From contig NZ_JAQSDC010000017.1 of the NCBI RefSeq assembly GCF_029945705.1, forward strand, positions 1-35,259: DNA of 35,259 nucleotides, in the 5' to 3' direction. This stretch comes from Methylotenera sp. (GTDB lineage: Bacteria > Pseudomonadota > Gammaproteobacteria > Burkholderiales > Methylophilaceae). This document shows, in pieces, positions 7,888 through 17,430 of the stretch. Position 1 is the first letter of the stretch. The number at the start of each line of letters is the position of its first letter. The position numbers were made by a program, and so were the translations under genes. The notes below the pieces were generated by a model that saw nothing but the letters and a program-made list of their open reading frames with translations, searched no databases and had not been told where the DNA came from.

Positions 7888-10683
7888 TTAACCCGTATTA
7901 CGCAACCCCGCCGCAATGCCGTTAATCGTTAAATGAATCGCACGTTTCACTAGCACGTCAGTTTCACCGCTTCTATGGCGTTTAATCAGCGCTACTTGTA
8001 GGTGGTTGAGTGGGTCTAGGTAGGGGAGTCGGTTTTTAATTGAGTTGGCTAATGTGGGGTTGTTGGTAAGGCGCTCGGTGTTTTGTAAAATTAAATTGAG
8101 TGCTTGGTTAGTGAGTGCATGCTCTTGTTGTATGCGTTCAAATACCGTGGTTCTGAGTGTTTCATCTTGCACTAGTTCAGAATAGCAGCCTGCGATGACG
8201 AGGTCTGTTTTCGCAAGTATCATGTCCATATTGGAGATGAGCGTTTTGAATAGTGGCCAAGCATCTAGCATGTCTCTTAACACATGGATGCGTTGCTGTT
8301 TGTCCGTTTCATCTTTGCTAGCGCTTAAATATTCATTGATAGCGCTGCCAAAGCCGTACCAACCTGAAAGCAATAATCGACATTGCCCCCATGAGAAGCC
8401 CCATGGAATGGCGCGTAAGTCTTCAATACGTTGGGTGGCTTTGCGCGAGGCAGGGCGGCTGCCTAGATTTAAGTCGGCAATTTCTGAAATGGGCGTTGAG
8501 CTGAAAAAGTACTCTGCAAATCTTGGCGTTTCATAGACTAAATCTCGGTAAGCTTGCATTGCGCTGGCTGAGAGTTTATCCATCAACATTTCATAACCTC
8601 TGCGTTGTGTTTGTGGCAACTGATCTTGCGGAAATAGCGAGGCATCGATGGTCGCGGCGACAAAGGCTTCTAAATTGCGCCTTGCCACTTTAGGGTCAGA
8701 GAATTTATTGGCGATAATTTCACCTTGTTCCGTCAAGCGTATTTGGCCTGCTACCGTGCCTAGCGGTTGTGCCATGATGGCCTGATAGGTTGGGCCACCG
8801 CCACGGCCAACTGCGCCGCCACGGCCATGGAATAAACGCAATCTTACGTCTGCCTGACTGAATAGCTCAACTAAATAAACTTCGGCTTTGTATAGCTCCC
8901 AATTTGAGGTTAAAAAGCCGCCGTCTTTGTTGCTATCAGAATAACCAAGCATGATTTCTTGCTCATTGCCTTGATGGCGAATCAAATGGCGTATGCCTAG
9001 CAAGCTTAACCATTCGCTCATGATTTTTGGCGCGTTGCGCAAATCTTCAATGGTTTCAAACAGCGGCACGATATTGAGTTCCATCTCTACGCTGGATGAA
9101 CCCCATGCACCTCGCAACAAGCCAGCTTCTTTTTGTAGCAAAGCCACTTCAAGCAGGTCAGACATGGTTTCAGTATGCGAGATAATGTAGTGGCGCACCG
9201 TGCGGCTGCCAAATTTTGCACGGACTTCTCGCGCTTTTCTAATCACATTCATTTCTGTTTGTAGCAAGTCTGAATATTGTTGAAAAGGCGAGTACAACAA
9301 ACGTGGCTGCCTGAGTTCTTCTAGTAGGATATTTATTTTTTCTGCCTCACTGAGCGCGGCATAGTCAAAACTATAGCCAGCATTCACAAACAGTTCTTTT
9401 AACACTGCTTCATGCACGTCTGAGCTTTGTCTTAAATCGATGGTGGCTAAATGAAAACCAAAGGTTTCAACTGCTTTAATCAGCTTGCCCAGCCTTGGGT
9501 AAACCAGTAATTCACCGTGATTTTTAATCAATGAATTGGCAATAATGTTCAGGTCAGCTAGCAACTCATCTGCACTAGTGTACGGTTTTAAGTTCTCGGC
9601 TACGTTAGTTTCAATATGCAGGCTGGCTTCGCTACCGATTAAATTTTGAAAGCTGAGTGACAAGCGCCCCATGACGGCCATGATGGCAAGCCGATACGGT
9701 TCATCTTGTCGGTGCGGAGATTGATCTTGCGAGGTGCTAGCTAAATCTAGCAACTCTTGTGAAACTTTCACTAAGCGCGTAGTGGGTGTGAGCTCTTTGC
9801 GCAAGCTGCTGATTTCGCGTAAATAATGCTCAAATGCCACAGTGGATTGTTGTATGGTTGCGGTGTCTAAAGTGGCTGCGTTCACATTGGGGTTACCATC
9901 GCGGTCGCCACCAATCCAACTGCCCATCTGCAAAAAGCTTGGTAGCTGATAGCGTTCTGTGCCGGTTTTGTTAAACAAGTCGCCAATATCTTGCTCTAAA
10001 TCTTGCAATAGCTCAGGTATCGCATCGAGTAAGCTCAAGCGGTAGTATGAAAGCGCATTATCAATTTCATTGTCGACCGTGAGTTTGTCAAAACGCAACA
10101 TTCTGGTTTGCCATAAAGCTGTGACGGCGGCGTAGAGCATACGAGAGTTTTTCTCGGTTTCTTGGCGCGACATCAACTGCGCTTTATTGGCGAGTAGTGA
10201 TGAAATGACTTGTTCAGTATCTAGCAGGCTTTTTCTTTGCACCTCAGTTGGGTGTGCGGTTAACACTGGCGAAATTAACGCCGATTTAAAAAAATCATCA
10301 ATTTGTTTTAATGTTAACTTTTCATCTTTAAAAGAGCGCATAGAGTTTGCCACGCCGCCTGGTGCTTCTATACTTTCTTCCATTCGATATTGATAGTTGC
10401 TGTAAAGGTCTTCAGCAATATTGACCAAATGTTTAAAGTAGCTAAACGCTCTTGCCACTGAAATGGTTTGGCTGTTAGTCAGTTCTTTTAGTAAGCCATC
10501 TAATTTCTGTGTAAATTCTTGGTCGCCTTCGCGATGAAATTTCACGGCGGATTGACGAATTGCCTCTATGGTTTCGAAAGTTTTTTCACCCTCGTTATCT
10601 TTAATCACTTCGCCCAGAATGCGTCCAAGGTAACGGATATTTTCTTTAAGTGCTGTTTCAGCAGGTGTCATAGGTGCATTCAT
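7888..10683 (-). CDS. ppc: Phosphoenolpyruvate carboxylase
   Basis: A 931-residue PEP carboxylase, which adds bicarbonate to PEP to give oxaloacetate, an anaplerotic step important in C1 metabolism. Motifs are intact: catalytic His144 in VLTAHPTEVQRKS, the GYSDSNKDGG loop, FHGRGGAVGRGGGP, and the C-terminal Asn-Thr-Gly end important for activity. Length and full conservation indicate a functional bacterial-type enzyme. A ribosome binding site AAGGAA precedes the ATG. It is not functionally tied to the peptide-ligase genes on either side and probably has its own promoter in 10684-10780. Confidence 0.98.
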   Translation of the reverse strand: MNAPMTPAETALKENIRYLGRILGEVIKDNEGEKTFETIEAIRQSAVKFHREGDQEFTQKLDGLLKELTNSQTISVARAFSYFKHLVNIAEDLYSNYQYRMEESIEAPGGVANSMRSFKDEKLTLKQIDDFFKSALISPVLTAHPTEVQRKSLLDTEQVISSLLANKAQLMSRQETEKNSRMLYAAVTALWQTRMLRFDKLTVDNEIDNALSYYRLSLLDAIPELLQDLEQDIGDLFNKTGTERYQLPSFLQMGSWIGGDRDGNPNVNAATLDTATIQQSTVAFEHYLREISSLRKELTPTTRLVKVSQELLDLASTSQDQSPHRQDEPYRLAIMAVMGRLSLSFQNLIGSEASLHIETNVAENLKPYTSADELLADLNIIANSLIKNHGELLVYPRLGKLIKAVETFGFHLATIDLRQSSDVHEAVLKELFVNAGYSFDYAALSEAEKINILLEELRQPRLLYSPFQQYSDLLQTEMNVIRKAREVRAKFGSRTVRHYIISHTETMSDLLEVALLQKEAGLLRGAWGSSSVEMELNIVPLFETIEDLRNAPKIMSEWLSLLGIRHLIRHQGNEQEIMLGYSDSNKDGGFLTSNWELYKAEVYLVELFSQADVRLRLFHGRGGAVGRGGGPTYQAIMAQPLGTVAGQIRLTEQGEIIANKFSDPKVARRNLEAFVAATIDASLFPQDQLPQTQRRGYEMLMDKLSASAMQAYRDLVYETPRFAEYFFSSTPISEIADLNLGSRPASRKATQRIEDLRAIPWGFSWGQCRLLLSGWYGFGSAINEYLSASKDETDKQQRIHVLRDMLDAWPLFKTLISNMDMILAKTDLVIAGCYSELVQDETLRTTVFERIQQEHALTNQALNLILQNTERLTNNPTLANSIKNRLPYLDPLNHLQVALIKRHRSGETDVLVKRAIHLTINGIAAGLRNTG

Positions 10684-10781
10684 TTTTCAATTCCTTAAAC
10701 CAAACATCTTTGAATGGCTACATTATTTATAAAATTACCAACACTCTTCAACCACAGCATTAAACATAAACCTACTACTCT

Positions 10782-10859
10782 CGTCATTCCCGCGAAGGTG
10801 GGAATCCATGTTAGGTTTTAAAAAAGTCAAAATTGATTCCCGCCTTCGCGGGAATGACG
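10782..10859. repeat. Paired REP/dRS3-like inverted repeat
   Basis: Two 25-base arms, 10782-10806 and 10835-10859, are complementary at 24 of 25 positions. Each arm is itself a small palindrome of the form ATTCCCGCGAAGGnGGGAAT, close to the Neisseria dRS3 repeat and to similar repeats in other Proteobacteria. It lies between the 1124-residue ligase gene stop (10880) and the PEP carboxylase start (10683), both on the minus strand. As RNA it would form a long hairpin that could end or protect transcripts. It may be a repeated element elsewhere in the genome. Confidence 0.8.
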
Positions 10860-10879
10860 GAGTGAAGATTTAATTCCAG

Positions 10880-13800
10880 TTAATTCGCATGCCACCTTAA
10901 ATCTAGCGTGAATGGATACTCGCGATTGTTTAACTCGGTTGGCGGCTCCATCAGCTTCACAGCTTTATTGGCAGACTTCTTCGGCGATTTAATATTACCG
11001 GGCGTGTGCTCAAGTACGGTAAAGCGACTCACGCGGCGGCCTTCCGCTTCATAAGCATTGACTGGCAAGGTGTCATAGTTACGGCCACCAGGGTGCGTAA
11101 CATGGTAAGTGCAACCGCCAACAGAGCGACCATTCCATGTGTCAATCACATCAAATACTAATGGAGCTTGTACGCCTATACTTGGGTGCAGCGCAGAAGG
11201 CGGATTCCACGCACGGTAACGTACCCCTGCGACCATTTCACCTTGCGTGCCAGTGTCACGCAGCGGCAAGCGGCGGCCGTTGCAGGTAATCACATAGCGT
11301 TCCCCAGTGATGCCTGTGAGCTTGACTTGCAGGCGTTCAACCGAAGAATCGACATATCTAGCCGTACCGCCGCTAGTGATTTCCTCACCTAATACATGCC
11401 AAGGCTCAATCGCGGTTCTGAGTTCTAGCTGTAAGTCTTGAATTTCTAATGTGCCACAACGTGGAAAGCGGAATTCAATAAACGGTGCAAACCAATCTTT
11501 AGAAAACGCATAGCCAGCGGCTTGTAAATCTTGCGCGACATCTTCAATATCGCGTTCAATAAAGTGCGGTAGCATAAAGCGGTCATGTAACTGTGTGCCC
11601 CAACGTACCAGTGGTTTTTTGTAGGGCTCTTTCCAAAATCTGGCCACTAAAGCACGCAACAACAATATTTGCACCAAGCTCATGTGCGCATGTGGCGGCA
11701 TTTCAAACGCACGGAGTTCTAATAAGCCAAGTCGACCAGTATCTGAACCTGGCGCATAGAGCTTATCAATACAGAATTCACTGCGATGCGTATTGCCCGT
11801 CATATCCACAAGCAAATTGCGTAATAAGCGATCTACCAACCACGGGGCGGGTACTTCGCCATCTGGCATTTGTTGAAAGGCGATTTCTAGCTCATACAAG
11901 CTATCGTTACGCGCTTCATCAACGCGCGGCGCTTGGCTAGTGGGGCCAATAAACAGACCTGAAAACAGGTATGACAATGACGGGTGGTGCTGCCAATAAG
12001 TTATTAAACTGCGTAGCAAGTCAGGGCGACGCAAGATTGGGCTATCCGCTGGCGTAATGCCACCCAGCGTGACGTGATTACCGCCGCCCGTGCCCGTATG
12101 GCGGCCATCCAGCATGAATTTTTCAGAGCCTAGTCTGGTTAAACGTGCTTGTTCATACAATATCGTGGTGTTGTTAACCAAAGCATCCCAACTGGCGGCA
12201 GGATGAATGTTAACCTCAATCACACCAGGGTCTGGCGTGACAGGTAAGCGAGTTAAACGTAAGTCATGTGGCGGTTGATAGCCTTCAATCACCACAGGCA
12301 TGTTTAAGGTGCTGGCTGTTGCTTCAATGGAGGCAATGATGTCTAAATAATGCTCTAGCGTATTGGTTGGCGGTAAAAAGACATGCAAACGTCCGCCTCT
12401 GGTTTCCACGCACAAGGCCGTATGCGGGGTAAATTCTGGGTCTGCTGGTGCAGCATCTTCATCAGCTTCAACATCAACACCGTCATCCGCCAATCCCATT
12501 TCGTGACTATGCGCGTTCTCTTTGGTAAATTTGCTGTAACGGCGGCTCACTTCAGAATCAATATCCGCTAGTGGTTCTACCGCTTCATAAAGGCTACGCT
12601 CATGTTCATGGTCGCGGTCTTCAAAAGCTATCCAAGGCAATGAGCTTAATGGCAGGCGCAATCCCATAGCGGAATCGCCCGGCGCTAGAAACATTTCTCC
12701 ACGTCTAAATTCCCAAGCGCTGCTGCTCCATGCGTTGCGCTGGTGACTCCAATGCAGTGGAAGTAGATAGCCCACTGGCGCGCCTAAATCGCCCGCCAGC
12801 ACTTTTGTCAGACGCTTACGTTCTAAATCATCTTTGAGATCTGATTTGAGTGGGTTTAGATTATTGGGTACTAAGCCTTCAGCTAATAGGTAGTAAAGCG
12901 GGTCTTCATAACCTGCACAAATATGGCTGCCTTTTAGACCAAGTCGTTTTGCAAGGTCGCGAATGAAGGTATCAGCATGTTCGCGATTTAAACCATAGTC
13001 TTTGTTTTCATCAGCTAATAGCTCGGGGTTGCGCCAAACGGGTTTGCCATCTTTGCGCCAAAAACAAGCGAGTTGCCAGCGAGGTAGCGCTTCGCCCGGG
13101 TACCATTTTCCTTGACCAAAATACAGCAAACCGCCTGGTGCAAAGCTATCACGTAAACGTCTGACTAACTGACCAGCTAATTGACGTTTTTCTATACCAT
13201 CGGCATCAATATTCCATTCTGGCGCATCCATATTATCGATAGAGATAAAAGTCGGTTCGCCACCCATGGTGAGGCGCACATCGCCTGTTTCTAACTCAAC
13301 ATCTATCTTTTGACCTAGCGCATTAATCTCTACCCACTGCTGTTCGCTGTATGGTTTAGTGACGCGCGGATCTTCGTGAATGCGGGTAACATTGTTGCTA
13401 AAGCTAAATTCGATATTGGCGTGACCAGTATAGCCACCAGTCACAGGAGCCGCGCTGACATAATCAGCCGTGCAAGCGAGTGGAATATGACCTTCACCAG
13501 CCAATAAGCCAGATGTCGCATCTAAGCCTATCCAACCTGCGCCTGGAATATACACTTCAGCCCATGCATGCAAGTCGGTAAAGTCAACTTCGGTACCAGA
13601 AGGGCCATCCAAAGATTTCACATCCGCAGTGAGCTGTACCAAATAGCCAGAAACGAATCGAGCGGCTAAGCCCATGTGGCGCATGGCTTGCACTAGCAAC
13701 CAAGCAGAATCACGACAAGAACCTAATCTTTTGTCTAAGGTCTCTTCGCAAGTTTGTACGCCTACTTCCATGCGAATTGAGTAATTAACGGTTTGATTAA

Positions 13801-14254
13801 CACGCTGATTTAAGTACACCAGAAAATCTACAATCGCTTTTTTACCGACATCAATTTCCGCTAGCCAAGCTTTGAACAACGACCCTTGTTCGCGCACTTC
13901 TAAGTAGGGCGCAAGTTCTTTGAGTAACTGTTCTGGATAAGCAAACGGATAATTCTCTGCGTATTCTTCCAAGAAGAAATCGAAAGGATTAATCACCGTC
14001 ATTTCTGCAATCAGATCGACTTCGATTGAAAGTTCGGTAGATTTTTCTGGAAACACCACGCGTGCTAGGTAATTGCCAAACGGATCTTGCTGCCAACTGA
14101 TGAAGTGATTCTCAGGTAATATTTTAAGTGAGTAAGCACTCACAGGCGTGCGCGAGTGCGCTGCTGGCCGAAGACGGAAAACATGCGGTGCAAGTTGCAC
14201 GGGATTATCATAGTGATAGGCCGTTTTATGGTGGAGCGCGACTCGAATAGTCAT
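10880..14254 (-). CDS. Transglutaminase fused to DUF2126 cp-glutamine-synthetase-like ligase
   Basis: A 1124-residue fusion. Residues 1 to about 290 are a transglutaminase-like unit with an intact triad: Cys180 in LGSCRDSAW, His229 in DLHAWAEVY, Asp245 in GLDATSG. Residues about 330-1110 are DUF2126, described in comparative work as a circularly permuted glutamine-synthetase-like amide ligase; recognisable stretches are GGEPTFISIDN, HTGTGGGNHVTLGG and LFIGPTSQAPRVDEARN. An acidic, poorly conserved linker lies near residue 570-590. A ribosome binding site AAGGTG precedes the ATG. It is the last gene of the minus-strand operon starting near 18863, 38 bp after the dioxygenase-like gene. It likely joins an amine or amino acid to a carboxyl group on a peptide; the substrate is unknown. 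Confidence 0.9.
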   Translation of the reverse strand: MTIRVALHHKTAYHYDNPVQLAPHVFRLRPAAHSRTPVSAYSLKILPENHFISWQQDPFGNYLARVVFPEKSTELSIEVDLIAEMTVINPFDFFLEEYAENYPFAYPEQLLKELAPYLEVREQGSLFKAWLAEIDVGKKAIVDFLVYLNQRVNQTVNYSIRMEVGVQTCEETLDKRLGSCRDSAWLLVQAMRHMGLAARFVSGYLVQLTADVKSLDGPSGTEVDFTDLHAWAEVYIPGAGWIGLDATSGLLAGEGHIPLACTADYVSAAPVTGGYTGHANIEFSFSNNVTRIHEDPRVTKPYSEQQWVEINALGQKIDVELETGDVRLTMGGEPTFISIDNMDAPEWNIDADGIEKRQLAGQLVRRLRDSFAPGGLLYFGQGKWYPGEALPRWQLACFWRKDGKPVWRNPELLADENKDYGLNREHADTFIRDLAKRLGLKGSHICAGYEDPLYYLLAEGLVPNNLNPLKSDLKDDLERKRLTKVLAGDLGAPVGYLLPLHWSHQRNAWSSSAWEFRRGEMFLAPGDSAMGLRLPLSSLPWIAFEDRDHEHERSLYEAVEPLADIDSEVSRRYSKFTKENAHSHEMGLADDGVDVEADEDAAPADPEFTPHTALCVETRGGRLHVFLPPTNTLEHYLDIIASIEATASTLNMPVVIEGYQPPHDLRLTRLPVTPDPGVIEVNIHPAASWDALVNNTTILYEQARLTRLGSEKFMLDGRHTGTGGGNHVTLGGITPADSPILRRPDLLRSLITYWQHHPSLSYLFSGLFIGPTSQAPRVDEARNDSLYELEIAFQQMPDGEVPAPWLVDRLLRNLLVDMTGNTHRSEFCIDKLYAPGSDTGRLGLLELRAFEMPPHAHMSLVQILLLRALVARFWKEPYKKPLVRWGTQLHDRFMLPHFIERDIEDVAQDLQAAGYAFSKDWFAPFIEFRFPRCGTLEIQDLQLELRTAIEPWHVLGEEITSGGTARYVDSSVERLQVKLTGITGERYVITCNGRRLPLRDTGTQGEMVAGVRYRAWNPPSALHPSIGVQAPLVFDVIDTWNGRSVGGCTYHVTHPGGRNYDTLPVNAYEAEGRRVSRFTVLEHTPGNIKSPKKSANKAVKLMEPPTELNNREYPFTLDLRWHAN

Positions 14255-14292
14255 TAATGTGTCACCTTCTGTTGAGTCGTCATTATTTTGAT

Positions 14293-15525
14293 TTAGCTAG
14301 CACTTTCAGCTTGTAGTAAGCGTAAATTTTCTTCCACACCAGCCGCTTCAGTGAGTTCAGCCACGTTCTGCTTGGTAAAAAACCCATCAAAATCGCCAAA
14401 GCGTTGTACATATTCAATGATGAGCGATGAATGTTCTGAGGCGCTGGAGAAAATTTGTTTTAGGCCTTCTTCGCGTGAGCCAATCACATCGAGTAAGAAG
14501 TCTTTGCCTTTTTCTCTGATGGCAGCGACCACGTAATCAATATTGATTTGACCATTGGTTTCGCCGTCTGCCACGCCTAGTGCAATGTGGTGCAAACGCG
14601 GACCATAATTGCGTACAAAGTTTTCAGTAGGTGACGGTAAGCCGACTAAGTGATTAACGAAGTAAGGATGATTAGCCGCCGTGAAAACCTTTGCAGGGCT
14701 TTTTTGCTCATTATTATAGTGCGCGCTTTTAGTCACATTGGTTGAAGAGTTTTGGCTGGCAATATCGTATGAGCCCCAGTAGTAATAGCTGGAAAGCGTG
14801 AGATACTCAAGTATTGCCACCTCACGGTTTTGGCTGTAAATACGCGTTGCCAGATGGTCAATTGGCAGAATCAGTTTATCTAAACCGAGCTTAGCTTGTG
14901 TTTCTTTGGCTTCCAGATAACCGCGATTCACGTCTTCATGAATCACACTTACCCCAAGCGCATAAATGCGAATATCCCCGACTGGTCGCTCCCAATATCC
15001 TACAATATTGTGCGTGTAGGGCGAAGGTTTAACGATAGACATATTGCCTGGTAGTTCTAACTTGCGAATTTGATCTTGATTGAAAAAACGAATCTCGCGG
15101 GCTTTTTGTAGCTCAACCACTTCATGCTGATTAGTCACACGAAAGATTTCGCCCATATAGCGCGAGTTTGGCTTATGCGCGCCTATCGGGTAAACGTCAT
15201 TAAGACTGCGGAAAATGCCGTGGATATTAGGGTCGCGCACTTCTCGCACAATCACATCTGGCGAATTCATATCAATACGCAGCACATGCGTCCAATGCGA
15301 CTCGGATTCTAGCGTGACTAAATAGTGGTAGGGCGTCATCAACGCTAACTCACTGATATAAGCCACTGAACAACCTGGCTCAACGGTAATCATCATGGCG
15401 TCAATTTCATGCACCATGTCAGTTAAGCCAATTCGATCTCTATCTTCCAATAGCTTAGGTAGAAATTCTTCAAACCAAGGTGAGTTGACCTTGTCGCCAT
15501 GACGCTGGTGTTGCAATGAGTTCAT
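14293..15525 (-). CDS. HPPD-like VOC-superfamily protein in the ligase operon
   Basis: A 410-residue protein. Its C-terminal half (about 215-385) resembles the metal-binding half of 4-hydroxyphenylpyruvate dioxygenase. His223 in LPIDHLATRI, His313 in LHHIALGV and Glu371 in IIEYVQRFGDFDGFF match the three iron ligands and their local sequence (DHLT, QHVAF, FFEFIQR), and KQIFSS matches LLQIFSE. The N-terminal 210 residues are not recognised. Overall similarity seems too low to call it true HPPD, and the rest of tyrosine degradation is absent. It lies inside a tight operon (56 bp after one transglutaminase gene, 38 bp before the next). An iron-dependent oxygenase acting on the ligase product is a reasonable guess. 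The fold assignment is by eye. Confidence 0.6.
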   Translation of the reverse strand: MNSLQHQRHGDKVNSPWFEEFLPKLLEDRDRIGLTDMVHEIDAMMITVEPGCSVAYISELALMTPYHYLVTLESESHWTHVLRIDMNSPDVIVREVRDPNIHGIFRSLNDVYPIGAHKPNSRYMGEIFRVTNQHEVVELQKAREIRFFNQDQIRKLELPGNMSIVKPSPYTHNIVGYWERPVGDIRIYALGVSVIHEDVNRGYLEAKETQAKLGLDKLILPIDHLATRIYSQNREVAILEYLTLSSYYYWGSYDIASQNSSTNVTKSAHYNNEQKSPAKVFTAANHPYFVNHLVGLPSPTENFVRNYGPRLHHIALGVADGETNGQINIDYVVAAIREKGKDFLLDVIGSREEGLKQIFSSASEHSSLIIEYVQRFGDFDGFFTKQNVAELTEAAGVEENLRLLQAESAS

Positions 15526-15581
15526 TAGGACATCCGAAATGTAAGTATTGGTGTGTTCTTGTTTTAGCTAAAGTGAAATAC

Positions 15582-16418
15582 TTATTGTTGCGCAATGGCA
15601 TGCACTTTGGAATTGATCGACATTTTTTCATGTACAACATCTGGCATGACACGCGAGATAGGGCATGCATCACGGTAATCTAATCCGGTTGCTAGTCTCA
15701 CGTGTATGCCATTTGATCGCGCGTTATTGGCCACATCAAAACTTTGCCAACCGTCTTTGATTAGCCATGCGTCCGCCCAACTATGGTAATCAAGTTGCTT
15801 ACTTTCATGGTTATAGCAATAACCATGTACAAGCCTTGCTGGTATTTTAAAGGCTCGACAGCAGCTAATAAATAAATGCGCCATGCCCTGACTTAAGCCC
15901 TTACCTTGGGCTAAGGTGGTGATGGCGGACTGCTGGTATTCTGTAGTGTCTTTATCGCAAACAATCTTTTGTGAAACACCATGCATGAGTGCCGTTAGCA
16001 TCGTTAGCGTATGGGGTTCACCTTTCGTTAAAAACTGATCTGAAAACTGAATGACTTGATCATTAGCCTCTGTCAGCTTGGTATTTCTGAGGTAGATGGG
16101 TAGCGCTAAATTTTCATATTTTGTCGTTAGTGTTTCATTGGCGTCATTAGTCGTCGTGGTACTATCTAGATCAGTTTCAACTTCCCCCGTAACACTGATG
16201 ATAATTTCTTGATGCGGGACATCCATCACCAATGTATGCGTCGTGTTGCCAAAGGTATCAATCTGCGGAGATGACAACCCACTCACTTTAAGTTGCCAAT
16301 TACTAACGCGTTGCCCAAACCCACTTTCTGGCGTGAGTCGCAACTGCTGTATTGTGTATCCGACAGGCTTATTGAATGCAAAGCGGGTTTGGTGTTCAAT
16401 ATTAAATTTCATAGCCAA
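15582..16418 (-). CDS. Transglutaminase-like protein with Cys-to-Ser nucleophile
   Basis: A 278-residue transglutaminase-like protein. The N-terminal beta domain and core are recognisable (SQGMAHLFISCCRAFKIPAR, then HGYCYN). The nucleophile position, Cys in the usual GVCQD pattern, is Ser176 here (GLSQG), encoded by AGT, one base from TGT. His212 (YHSWADAW) and Asp228 (FDVANN) remain. It may be inactive and serve as a binding or scaffold subunit, or act as a serine enzyme. It lies 37 bp after the alpha-E gene and 56 bp before the dioxygenase-like gene. Its closest relative in the window is the intact protein at 5805-6701. Confidence 0.85.
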   Translation of the reverse strand: MAMKFNIEHQTRFAFNKPVGYTIQQLRLTPESGFGQRVSNWQLKVSGLSSPQIDTFGNTTHTLVMDVPHQEIIISVTGEVETDLDSTTTTNDANETLTTKYENLALPIYLRNTKLTEANDQVIQFSDQFLTKGEPHTLTMLTALMHGVSQKIVCDKDTTEYQQSAITTLAQGKGLSQGMAHLFISCCRAFKIPARLVHGYCYNHESKQLDYHSWADAWLIKDGWQSFDVANNARSNGIHVRLATGLDYRDACPISRVMPDVVHEKMSINSKVHAIAQQ

Positions 16419-16455
16419 TCTCCCATTTAGTTTAATGACTTTTAATGCTGATCTT

Positions 16456-17430
16456 TTATCCTTGAGTTTGAGTCATAGGTAATTCAAGTTCTGGGCTATT
16501 TAGGTACGCACGTTGAATTTCAAGCCCTAGGCGATTGTTTTGTCTGAGGAATGCTTCTAAAAATTCATGTAAGCCTTCTTTGTAGATATCTTCAATCAGG
16601 CCATATTTCAAAGTGGAGTGAATTTCACCAGCTAGGCGCTTACATTCACGTCCAGCATTACCGCTTAAATGTTCAAGAATAGTGGTTAGTTCATCCATAC
16701 AAGCATGAAGCGAACGCGGCATGTCTTTGCGTAATACTAGAAGTTCTGCCACCCGCAAGGGCACGACAGCATCGCGATACACTTTTAGATAGGCTAAATA
16801 GGCGCTGGCTGAACGTAATAATGCACTCCACTCGTAGTAATCTACAGCTCCGCCAACATCAGACGCTGACGGTAATAGAAGGTGATATTTCACATCTAAC
16901 AAACGCGCCATGTCATCTGCACGCTCAATAAACCCGCCTAATCTGGTGAACCAAAAGCCATCATCACGCAACATGGTGCCGTAAGTCACGCCACGGAACA
17001 GATGTGAACGAGATTTCACCCAGTCGCAAAACTCTGTTAAGCCACTATCGAGAATGACTAATTTGTCGAGCTGTAGAAATTCTAACCATAGGCTATTGAT
17101 GTTTTCCCACATCTCCAGCGACATGGCCACTCTTACTGCGTGTGCATTTTCACGTGCTGCGCGCAAACAGCTATAAATGCTCGAAGGATTGCGCTCATCC
17201 ATTGAAATGTAGTAAATAACGTTGCTGGCAGTGACTTCATCATAGGCTTTGTTGAAGTCATCGACGGTATCTGAAATATGCAGCAATGGCACCCAAAGCG
17301 CAGCTTCGCTTTGGGCAGCGTTTTGAACGAGTGACATGCGATAAGTCACATCCAGCATGCGCGCCATGTTTTCAGCACGCTCAATATAACGTGCCATCCA
17401 GTATAAGTGATCAGCGGTGCGACTTAGCAT
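16456..17430 (-). CDS. Alpha-E domain protein (DUF403)
   Basis: A stand-alone alpha-E protein of about 324 residues, all-helical, starting MLSRTADHLYWMARYIERAENMARML, which is the family's typical N-terminus. The start at 17430 overlaps the stop of the upstream cp-ATP-grasp gene in an ATGCTAA arrangement, indicating translational coupling; an alternative ATG at 17442 would add four residues. Alpha-E domains are found almost only with cp-ATP-grasp, transglutaminase and Anbu genes and probably act as a partner or scaffold for the ligase. Here it is a separate protein, whereas the paralogous locus at 3202-5793 has it fused to the ATP-grasp domain. Confidence 0.9.
   Translation of the reverse strand: MLSRTADHLYWMARYIERAENMARMLDVTYRMSLVQNAAQSEAALWVPLLHISDTVDDFNKAYDEVTASNVIYYISMDERNPSSIYSCLRAARENAHAVRVAMSLEMWENINSLWLEFLQLDKLVILDSGLTEFCDWVKSRSHLFRGVTYGTMLRDDGFWFTRLGGFIERADDMARLLDVKYHLLLPSASDVGGAVDYYEWSALLRSASAYLAYLKVYRDAVVPLRVAELLVLRKDMPRSLHACMDELTTILEHLSGNAGRECKRLAGEIHSTLKYGLIEDIYKEGLHEFLEAFLRQNNRLGLEIQRAYLNSPELELPMTQTQG

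Noticed and set aside
11593-11940. Plus-strand 115-codon frame inside the DUF2126 ligase gene
   Set aside because: Shadow of a well-conserved gene on the opposite strand; no protein-like features.
14293-15525. Calling this gene hpd (true 4-hydroxyphenylpyruvate dioxygenase)
   Set aside because: Only the C-terminal half and the metal ligands match; the N-terminal half and the genomic context do not.
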